From positions 1 through 64,000 of the forward strand of contig VGAE01000005.1 in NCBI GenBank assembly GCA_016870975.1: a stretch of 64,000 nt of DNA, written 5' to 3'. Shown here one piece after another: positions 27,101-32,644 of this stretch (positions are counted from its first letter, which is position 1; the number at the start of each line of letters is the position of its first letter). The stretch comes from Actinomycetota bacterium (lineage in GTDB: Bacteria; Actinomycetota; Actinomycetes; Nanopelagicales; Nanopelagicaceae). The notes beneath the pieces are model-generated. The model was given only the letters and a program-made list of their open reading frames with translations. It was not told the DNA's origin and did no database searches. A program made the translations under genes and the position numbers.

Positions 27101-27645
27101 TTCGTAATGCCCGAGACATAACCATAAGCCAATTGATTGACGATAGCGTTGGACACGAAAGCGTATTCACAATCGCCGGACTAATAACAAATGTTCAGCG
27201 AAAAGTAAGTAAACAAGGGTCAACTTGGGCGATTGTCACAATTGAAGATCTAGAAGGTTCTGTCGATGTAGTATTTTTCTCTAATTCTTATCAACAACAC
27301 GCTCTTTATTTGATTGAAGATCGAATTGTCTCTATTCGGGGACGAATTGATAAACGCGAAGATACGCTTCGAATCACTGCAATTGATCTATCTATTCCCG
27401 ATGTAAATCAGGCGCCGATTGGTCCGTACATAATTAGAGTCGAGGCTGAACGATGCACGCCGCCGGTCGTTGACCGCATGAAGGAAATTCTCCGATCACA
27501 CCCAGGAACTAGAGAAGTCCATTTGAGAATCGAAGGCGGGATAAAGGAGACGACCTTCCGCCTTGATGATTCACTGCGGGTAACCGCCTCGCCAAGTCTT
27601 AGCGCTGATCTGAAGACAATTCTGGGGCCTAATTGTCTCGTTTAG
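24142..27645 (+). CDS. dnaE: DNA polymerase III alpha subunit (DnaE1 type)
   Basis: Main replicative polymerase. The 1167-residue protein begins with a PHP domain (FVHLHVHTEYSMLDGA), which in actinobacteria can be the proofreading exonuclease. The C-family polymerase core follows, with GPGRGSAAGSLV and the catalytic aspartates in MPDIDLDFDERRR. Then come GVHAAGVILS, the helix-hairpin-helix region, and a C-terminal OB fold (FTIAGLITNVQRKVS). Length is normal and no intein is visible. ATG 24142 lies 22 nt after rluD. Confidence 0.97.
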   Translation: MSKGFVHLHVHTEYSMLDGAARIDQLAKEVKNQGGNAIAITDHGNVFGAFDFYKTMQSEGVKPIIGIEAYVAPESRFDKKRVKWADGGEDDVSGGGAYTHMTILAENNLGLSNLFKLASLASLEGFYYKPRVDAELLQKYSSGLIATTGCPGGEIQTRLRMGAYNEARAAAAKYLEIFGAGNFFVELMDHGLDIERRVKDGLLQLSKELGIPLLATNDLHYVYASDARHHEAILSVGSGGTLADPKRFKFDSDEFYLKDAATMRHIFRDVEIACDNTLLVAERCNVKLRENENLLPKFPVPSGEDENSWLVKQAKIGLEKKLPKHSPEYQKRLDFELEVMTKMGFAGYFLVVADLVSHAQSVGIRVGPGRGSAAGSLVSFSLGITALDPIEHGLLFERFLNPDRISMPDIDLDFDERRRSEMIRYAIDKYGEDRVAQIITFNTIKSKQAIKDATRVLGYPFALGDKLTKALPPSIMGKDISLSGIFDKEHERFQEAQEFRNIYEEDADAKIIVDMARGIEGLKRQPGVHAAGVILSRDPLLDVIPIHRRDTDGATITQFDMSACESTGLLKMDFLGLRNLSVLDDCIANIEKNRGEKIVLEGLELSDKKTFEMLSRGETLGVFQLDSAPIRALLRSMAPDAFADISAVIALYRPGPLGVNAHNDYADRKNKRKRIESIHPELQAPLSEILDDTYGLIVYQEQVMAIAQKVAGFSLARADLLRKAMGKKNKEILDKEYVHFEAGMTQNGFSSNAIEELWKTLIPFSDYAFNRAHSAGYGVISFWTAYLKANYPTEYMAALLTSVQSDKEKTALYLSECRRMGIKVFAPDVNESDAEYTPRKNDIRFGLAAIRNVGENVVASITRNRNERGRFESFGDFLAKVDATVCNKKTIESLIKAGAFDSLGHSRQGLMSVYLEAIDSVSAVKRAEAIGQFDLFGGNSQIVSGVAGVALDIPPQEWEKPLLLSYEREMLGLYVSDHPLLGVENVLRNARDITISQLIDDSVGHESVFTIAGLITNVQRKVSKQGSTWAIVTIEDLEGSVDVVFFSNSYQQHALYLIEDRIVSIRGRIDKREDTLRITAIDLSIPDVNQAPIGPYIIRVEAERCTPPVVDRMKEILRSHPGTREVHLRIEGGIKETTFRLDDSLRVTASPSLSADLKTILGPNCLV

Positions 27646-27664
27646 CCGAATACCGCAAGTAGAC

Positions 27665-27670
27665 TAAGAT
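27665..27670 (+). promoter_or_regulatory. Putative -10 box of the DsbA-like gene
   Basis: TAAGAT within GTAGACTAAGATT lies 23 nt before ATG 27694, leaving room for the visible Shine-Dalgarno CAAGGAGA. A very similar string, GTAGACTAAGGTT, precedes the ABC exporter gene near 62373. Confidence 0.45.
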
Positions 27671-27693
27671 TTTGGGTAAATCAAGGAGATTAC

Positions 27694-28434
27694 ATGCCGA
27701 AAGAACCACGTCAAAGAAACCGCGACCATAAGCCCAAAGGCGACACGCTTACTAGAAATTTAGTTCTCGGTATGGTTGGACTTGTAGTTGTCTCTGGCGT
27801 GATTTTCACCGTTCTTGATCGTCAATCTGCAAAGAAAACTGATTTTGATGTGGCAATTGAGAAAGTCGATGCCTCAAATAATGGCCCAATCCTTAACGCT
27901 TCAATTGAGCCCACGGACGATTTCGGGATAGCTTTCAATAAGGGCACGCTCCCCAAAATTGATATTTGGGAGGACCCACAATGTTCATTCTGCAAGGATT
28001 TCGAAACGGAGATCGGAGATTACCTCGACGAATTAGTCCGTGCAAATCAAGCCGAAGTTACTTATCGAATGACATCATTTCTAGGAAATGAATCTGTACA
28101 AGCAGCCAACGCCGCATTTTGTGCTGCCGACGAAGGACGCTTCTTGGCCTACCACAAGGCGATCTACACTGTGCAGGGGCGCGAGGGTTCAGGAACATAT
28201 ACGGTCCCAAATCTTTTGGAGATTGGAAACCGTTTGGGCATGACCTCAGAGTCATTCACGAGTTGCGTAACTGAAAACAAATACGCTGACCGTGCTAAAT
28301 CTGTTTATGACTCTATGCCTAAATACAATGTAAAGGGAACACCGACCGTCTTCATCAATGGCACTGTTTGGCAACGAAGCGGTGTCGAATTTAATTTGGA
28401 TGAGTTTAGAGCTGCGGTAGAAGCCGCTAAGTAG
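27694..28434 (+). CDS. Membrane-anchored DsbA-family thiol oxidoreductase
   Basis: A 246-residue protein with a basic N-terminus, one span (about 22-41) and an external thioredoxin-like domain. The active site is Cys97-Ser-Phe-Cys100 in IWEDPQCSFCKDFE, and the cis-proline loop is KGTPTVFING. DsbA-like proteins of this shape form or isomerise disulfides in exported proteins of actinobacteria; a VKOR or DsbB partner is not in the window. An AAGGAG ribosome-binding site precedes ATG 27694. lgt starts 5 nt downstream, so the two are probably co-transcribed. Confidence 0.88.
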   Translation: MPKEPRQRNRDHKPKGDTLTRNLVLGMVGLVVVSGVIFTVLDRQSAKKTDFDVAIEKVDASNNGPILNASIEPTDDFGIAFNKGTLPKIDIWEDPQCSFCKDFETEIGDYLDELVRANQAEVTYRMTSFLGNESVQAANAAFCAADEGRFLAYHKAIYTVQGREGSGTYTVPNLLEIGNRLGMTSESFTSCVTENKYADRAKSVYDSMPKYNVKGTPTVFINGTVWQRSGVEFNLDEFRAAVEAAK

Positions 28435-28439
28435 TAGGC

Positions 28440-29258
28440 GTGATTCCATCTCCTAGCCAATCTCTACTCGAGATTGGACCGCTCACCATTCACTTCTATG
28501 CCTTATGCATAATTGTTGGTGTTGCAGTGGCAATATTTATTGGAAATAAGAGATATGTTAGAAATGGGGGCGCCCAAGGAATTGTTGGAGATGTAGCTAT
28601 CTATGCTGTCCCCGCAGGGATTGTCGGCGGACGTCTGTATCACGTAATTACATCACCGCAGCGCTATTTTGGCGATGGCGGAAAACCAATAGAAGCGCTT
28701 TACATCTGGCAAGGTGGATTGGGTATTTGGGGGGCGATCTCGCTAGGGACTTTGGTCGCATTTCTTGCATATCGAAAACTCAAAAACAATCGAGATATCT
28801 CGTTCTCTATCTTCGCAGATGCGCTTGCTCCTGGGCTTTTGATTGCTCAGGCGATTGGGCGTATTGGAAACTGGTTCAATGTTGAATTATTTGGCAGACC
28901 GCTTGATGCTTTTTGGTCGTTACAAGTTCCGCCGCGATATCGACCCAGTGGATATACTCAATTTGAAACTTTTCATCCCACCTTCCTTTACGAATCAATC
29001 TGGTGTCTTTTTGCTGCCTTAGTCTTGGTCAAGTGGAAAGTATTTGAAAATCTTCGAAGCGGTTCAGTATTCATCTCCTACGTAGCTCTCTATTCGATAG
29101 GTAGATTATGGATCGAAAGTTTGAGAATTGATGACGCAAATCTCATACTTGGTTTGAGACTTAACATTTGGACAAGTTTGATTCTACTGGGTATCTCGTT
29201 GGCAATACTTTGGAAACGAAATTTTCAGCGTCCTTCACCTTCAAATATCGAAATTTAA
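28440..29258 (+). CDS. lgt: Prolipoprotein diacylglyceryl transferase
   Basis: Transfers diacylglycerol from phosphatidylglycerol to the lipobox cysteine, the first step of lipoprotein maturation. The 272-residue polytopic protein has IHFYALCIIVGVAVA, YHVITSPQRYFGDGGKP, WQGGLGIWGA and the Lgt signature AIGRIGNWFNVELFG. FHPTFLYESIWCLF is also typical. The start is GTG 28440. LspA, the next enzyme in the pathway, is encoded about 5.8 kb upstream in the same orientation. Confidence 0.95.
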   Translation: MIPSPSQSLLEIGPLTIHFYALCIIVGVAVAIFIGNKRYVRNGGAQGIVGDVAIYAVPAGIVGGRLYHVITSPQRYFGDGGKPIEALYIWQGGLGIWGAISLGTLVAFLAYRKLKNNRDISFSIFADALAPGLLIAQAIGRIGNWFNVELFGRPLDAFWSLQVPPRYRPSGYTQFETFHPTFLYESIWCLFAALVLVKWKVFENLRSGSVFISYVALYSIGRLWIESLRIDDANLILGLRLNIWTSLILLGISLAILWKRNFQRPSPSNIEI

Positions 29259-29270
29259 CCTGCCACGAGA

Positions 29271-29276
29271 TAGTCT
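29271..29276 (+). promoter_or_regulatory. -10 box of the VIT1/CCC1 gene, leaderless type
   Basis: TAGTCT lies exactly 6 nt before ATG 29283, placing the predicted transcription start on the A of the start codon. No Shine-Dalgarno is visible. Confidence 0.55.
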
Positions 29277-29282
29277 TTCTAC

Positions 29283-29990
29283 ATGGAGATTGCCGATCAA
29301 CGAAATGGCGTAGAAGCCCATCGTGCTCATAGAGCTGGCTGGCTTCGTGCCGCAGTCCTTGGTTCGAACGATGGACTTGTCTCAACTGCGTCGTTGATGA
29401 TTGGTATTGTAAGCGCGGGCAAAAATGATTTTGTAGTTACAGCAGGCATCGCAGCAATAGTGGCCGGCGCAATGTCAATGGCGGTAGGAGAGTACGTCTC
29501 AGTAAAATCGCAAAATGATATTGAGAAATCCGATCGAGAATTGGAAATTCGTCAATTAGCTGATGATGCTAAAGGTGAATTAGAGGAGCTAACGCAGATT
29601 TATGAATCGCGAGGAATTTCAAGACGTCTCGCAGAACAGGTTGCGCAAGAACTCCACGATAAAGATGCTCTCGCTGCTCACCTGCGCGAAGAATTAGGAC
29701 ATCACGTCGCGACTCGAGCGAGACCAATTCAGGCTGCAGTAGCTTCAGCGCTAAGTTTCACTGCCGGTGGGTTAATTCCCTTCCTCGGCGCATTTGCTCC
29801 AAGTCTGGGTGGAAAAGCGATCTCGATAATTGCCACAACGTTTGTGGGTTTGATAATCGCCGGTGTTATTAGCGCCAAGACTGCCGGGTCCAGCGTAAGC
29901 AAGACTACTTTCAGAATATTGGCAGGTGGCGCTCTCGGAATGGCAATTACGGCTGGAGTCGGCCAACTCGCGCATATCTCTGGAATTTGA
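29283..29990 (+). CDS. VIT1/CCC1-family iron/manganese transporter
   Basis: A 235-residue membrane protein of the VIT1/CCC1 family, which moves Fe2+ or Mn2+ out of the cytoplasm. RAAVLGSNDGLVSTASLMIG is the family's first-span motif, and AGAMSMAVGEYVSVKSQND is the second. A charged central region with several Glu and His residues (about 85-140) corresponds to the cytosolic metal-binding domain. Three further spans follow. Metal specificity cannot be read from the sequence. The gene appears to have its own promoter and a weak hairpin downstream. Confidence 0.88.
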   Translation: MEIADQRNGVEAHRAHRAGWLRAAVLGSNDGLVSTASLMIGIVSAGKNDFVVTAGIAAIVAGAMSMAVGEYVSVKSQNDIEKSDRELEIRQLADDAKGELEELTQIYESRGISRRLAEQVAQELHDKDALAAHLREELGHHVATRARPIQAAVASALSFTAGGLIPFLGAFAPSLGGKAISIIATTFVGLIIAGVISAKTAGSSVSKTTFRILAGGALGMAITAGVGQLAHISGI

Positions 29991-30000
29991 AGCAATTTTC

Positions 30001-30053
30001 TAACTTCAGCTACTTGATAGACTTGGTCGAAGTTAAAAGACATCGCAGTCTTT
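30001..30053 (+). promoter_or_regulatory. pyk upstream region with two inverted repeats
   Basis: TAACTTC (30001-30007) and GAAGTTA (30029-30035) form a perfect 7-bp inverted repeat around TAGACT (30018-30023), a likely -10 box. A second hairpin, AAAGAC (30036-30041) and GTCTTT (30048-30053), would lie in the pyk leader. The first could be an operator; the second is a weak terminator candidate or leader structure. Confidence 0.4.
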
Positions 30054-30083
30054 GATCAATCCTGTATTTGAGCGAGGTTTCTT

Positions 30084-31523
30084 TTGCGGAGAGCAAAAAT
30101 TGTTTGCACCCTCGGTCCTGCCGTGGGCACTGATGCAAAAATATCTGAGCTAATCTCGGCTGGAATGAATGTCGCGAGATTGAATCTATCTCACGGCGAA
30201 CAGAGCGAACATCTACAGAGATTGCTTTCGGTAAGAAAAGCGGCTGAAAGCGCTGGAGTGGCAGTAGCAATCATGGCGGATTTACAGGGTCCGAAAATTC
30301 GTTTGGGCAGATTTAGTGCCGGTTCCCATGATCTTGAAATTGGCGATCTGCTGACAATTACTACCGATGAAGTTGAGGGGACTAAAGAACTGGTAGGAAC
30401 GACATACAAGGGCTTGCCCGGAGATTGTAAACCCGGAGATTTACTTCTCATAGATGACGGTCTAGTAGTCGTTGAAGTGTTAAAAGTAGATAAGAAAACT
30501 GTTCAAACCAAATGTTTGGAAGCAGGACAGATTTCCAGCAGCAAGGGCATTAATCTACCTGGCGTCACGGTTTCTGTTCCGGCAATGTCAGATAAAGACG
30601 AGTCTGACTTAAGGTGGGCGCTCCGTTCTGGAGCGGATTTAATTGCGCTATCGTTTGTGAGAAGTGCAGAAGATATTAATGCGGTACACGCGATAATGAA
30701 AGAAGAGGGAATCTTCCGACCGGTGATAGCTAAAATTGAAAAGCCTCAGGCTGTTGCAAATTTGGATTCAATTATTGAGGCTTTTGACGGAATTATGGTG
30801 GCCCGTGGTGACCTTGGCGTAGAAATGCCAATTGAAGAGATTCCGCTCATACAGAAGCGATGCATCACAATGGCTAGAGAGCAGGCCAAACCAGTAATTG
30901 TTGCAACTCAGATGCTAGATTCGATGATAACTAATTCCAGACCCACTCGAGCAGAGGCTACAGATTGCGCAAATGCGGTTTTGGATGGCGCAGATGCACT
31001 TATGCTATCTGGAGAAACAAGTATCGGAAATTTTCCCATTGAATCTGTTCAAACAATGGCACGAATTATCGAAAAGACTGAAACTGATGCCCTGCATCTA
31101 ATTCCACATCTACTGCATAATCCAAAAACTAAAGGAGGCGCCATAACTAAAGCCGCCTCTGAAGTTGGTCAAGTTATTGGAGCAAAGATGTTAGCCACAT
31201 TTACTAAGTCTGGAGATTCCGCTCGACGGATGTCTCGTTTGCGATCCAGTATTCCCATTGTGGCCTTGACTCCCGATGAGAATACATACCGCCAATTAGC
31301 GCTCACCTGGGGAGTGGAATCAATGCTTGCGCCGTTAGTTGAAACGACCGATCAAATGGTTAAGCAAGTTGATGCGATTCTCTTAAACACGGAAAGAGTG
31401 AATCGCGGCGAATCGATAATGATTGTTGCTGGTTCACCGCCAGGCATTCCTGGATCAACTAATGCGATGCGGGTGCACAATATCGGTGATGCCGTTGGCG
31501 GCATCGCCCCGGCCTATCGCTAA
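30084..31523 (+). CDS. pyk: Pyruvate kinase
   Basis: Last step of glycolysis: converts phosphoenolpyruvate and ADP to pyruvate and ATP. The 479-residue protein has RRAKIVCTLGPAVG at the N-terminus, MNVARLNLSHG, MADLQGPKIRLG, the catalytic IAKIEKPQAV with its lysine, and MVARGDLGVEMP, with a C-terminal domain of normal size. The start is TTG 30084, preceded by a weak GAGG. Its stop codon forms the first bases of the -10 box of the following tRNA gene. Confidence 0.96.
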   Translation: MRRAKIVCTLGPAVGTDAKISELISAGMNVARLNLSHGEQSEHLQRLLSVRKAAESAGVAVAIMADLQGPKIRLGRFSAGSHDLEIGDLLTITTDEVEGTKELVGTTYKGLPGDCKPGDLLLIDDGLVVVEVLKVDKKTVQTKCLEAGQISSSKGINLPGVTVSVPAMSDKDESDLRWALRSGADLIALSFVRSAEDINAVHAIMKEEGIFRPVIAKIEKPQAVANLDSIIEAFDGIMVARGDLGVEMPIEEIPLIQKRCITMAREQAKPVIVATQMLDSMITNSRPTRAEATDCANAVLDGADALMLSGETSIGNFPIESVQTMARIIEKTETDALHLIPHLLHNPKTKGGAITKAASEVGQVIGAKMLATFTKSGDSARRMSRLRSSIPIVALTPDENTYRQLALTWGVESMLAPLVETTDQMVKQVDAILLNTERVNRGESIMIVAGSPPGIPGSTNAMRVHNIGDAVGGIAPAYR

Positions 31524-31526
31524 ACT
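31521..31526 (+). promoter_or_regulatory. -10 box of the tRNA gene
   Basis: TAAACT begins with the pyk stop codon and ends 8 nt before the mature 5' end of the tRNA, so the primary transcript would start about 2 nt upstream of it. Confidence 0.45.
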
Positions 31527-31534
31527 TCGTCCGC

Positions 31535-31607
31535 GCCTCGGTACTCCAACGGTAGAGAGGACGGTCTCAAAAACCGTATAGTGTCGGTTCGAATCCGACT
31601 CGAGGCA
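31535..31607 (+). tRNA. tRNA with anticodon CAA (Leu) and short variable loop
   Basis: A 73-nt cloverleaf. The acceptor stem GCCTCGG pairs with TCGAGGC, with discriminator A at 31607. The D arm has 3 good pairs. The anticodon stem ACGGT/ACCGT holds the loop CTCAAAA with CAA at 31568-31570, and the T arm GTCGG/CCGAC holds loop TTCGAAT. The variable loop is only 5 nt (ATAGT), whereas bacterial tRNA-Leu normally has a long variable arm. CCA is not encoded. Leucine identity is read from the anticodon alone. Confidence 0.88.
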
Positions 31608-31622
31608 CAAAAAGGTCAAGTG

Positions 31623-32210
31623 ATGGCTATCTCAAGAATTCTCATTGCAGAAGACGAAACTTTAATTCGCATGGACCTATCAGAGATGTTAAAAGAAGCC
31701 GGCTACGAAGTTGTTGGAGAGGCAACTGACGGTGTCGAGGCAATTGAATTGGCAAAGGTGCTTAAACCAGATCTAGCGATATTAGATGTCAAAATGCCGA
31801 AGCTTGATGGAATCTCTGCTGCATCTGAAATTATCTCAATCTGTCCTACTTTGATGTTGACGGCATTTAGCCAGCGCGAATTGGTTGAGCGAGCTCGTGA
31901 TGCCGGAGTTATGGGCTATGTTGTAAAACCATTCACTATTGCAGATCTTATTCCGGCAATTGAAATTGCCTTCAGTCGGTTTGTAGAATTAATAACTTTG
32001 AGAGACGAAATTACAGATCTAACGGAGAGATTAGAAACTCGAAAATTGCTTGATCGTGCTAAAGCGGTATTAATGCAAACACTCAATCTCTCCGAAGCTC
32101 AGGCGTACCAGTGGATTCAAAAAACTGCGATGGATCAAAGAACCACCATGAAAGAATTAGCTTTGGCAATTTTAGATCCCAAGCAAATCAAGAACGATCT
32201 GCCAAAATAA
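31623..32210 (+). CDS. pdtaR: Response regulator with ANTAR RNA-binding domain (PdtaR type)
   Basis: Two-component antiterminator. The 195-residue protein has a receiver domain with acidic Glu10-Asp11, phosphoacceptor Asp55 (LAILDVKMP) and Lys in GYVVKPF, then an ANTAR domain from about 125 (LLDRAKAVLMQTLNLSEAQA, then WIQKTAMDQRTTMKELA). ANTAR domains bind paired hexaloop hairpins in mRNA. ATG 31623 follows the tRNA by 15 nt; the frame is open through part of the tRNA, which is not coding. A cognate PdtaS-like kinase is not in the window. The 3' end overlaps the convergent thioesterase gene by 23 nt. Confidence 0.92.
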   Translation: MAISRILIAEDETLIRMDLSEMLKEAGYEVVGEATDGVEAIELAKVLKPDLAILDVKMPKLDGISAASEIISICPTLMLTAFSQRELVERARDAGVMGYVVKPFTIADLIPAIEIAFSRFVELITLRDEITDLTERLETRKLLDRAKAVLMQTLNLSEAQAYQWIQKTAMDQRTTMKELALAILDPKQIKNDLPK

Positions 32211-32595
32211 GGCAGGTAATTCGGGCGGTGCACGTGCGCTCACCTTTGTCGTTTGTGATTTCTACTTGGTAGCAACAGAGAGTATTGCCAAGCGAGATAG
32301 CAGTAGCAACTCCGGTAACCAATCCACTAGTTGCCGATTTATGGTGCGTTGCATTTATATCTAATCCGACTATTTTGCGAGTTGGTCCAGCGTGAAGTTG
32401 AGTTCCGATTGAACCAAGGCTTTCTGCCAGTACGACGCTGGCCCCACCATGCAACAGTCCAAGAGGTTGAGTGTTTCCCTCAACTGGCATAGTGGCGACT
32501 AATTTTTGAGGCGAAACTTCAAGGATTTCGATTCCCATCTTCTGAGCTAGAGCGCCCCCGCCACGTTCCTTCAATATCTTCATGAAATCAGTCAT
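32188..32595 (-). CDS. Hotdog-fold thioesterase (PaaI/YdiI-like)
   Basis: A 135-residue single hotdog-domain protein. Residues around LGLLHGGASVVLAESLGSIG form the PaaI-type catalytic and binding helix (HGG, then Glu), and VGLDINATHHKSATSG matches the family's second motif. Such enzymes hydrolyse acyl-CoA thioesters; the substrate is not predictable. It is divergent from polA, convergent with pdtaR, and read from a leaderless-type promoter. Confidence 0.88.
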   Translation of the reverse strand: MTDFMKILKERGGGALAQKMGIEILEVSPQKLVATMPVEGNTQPLGLLHGGASVVLAESLGSIGTQLHAGPTRKIVGLDINATHHKSATSGLVTGVATAISLGNTLCCYQVEITNDKGERTCTARITCLILADRS

Positions 32596-32601
32596 GGCTA
32601 G

Positions 32602-32607
32602 AGTGTA
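32602..32607 (-). promoter_or_regulatory. -10 box of the thioesterase gene, leaderless type
   Basis: On the minus strand TACACT lies exactly 6 nt before the ATG at 32595. On the plus strand the overlapping TAGAGT (32599-32604) could serve polA, so the two divergent promoters would compete for the same bases. Confidence 0.5.
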
Positions 32608-32644
32608 GATGGAGAAGCGTGTGCCATCTAGGATTCAGTTGACG

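Noticed and set aside
24142-27645. Intein or frameshift in dnaE
   Set aside because: All motifs follow in order at normal spacing and the length fits DnaE1.
30036-30060. Rho-independent terminator after the VIT1/CCC1 gene
   Set aside because: The stem is only 6 bp, mostly A/T, with a short T-run; kept only as a possible leader structure.
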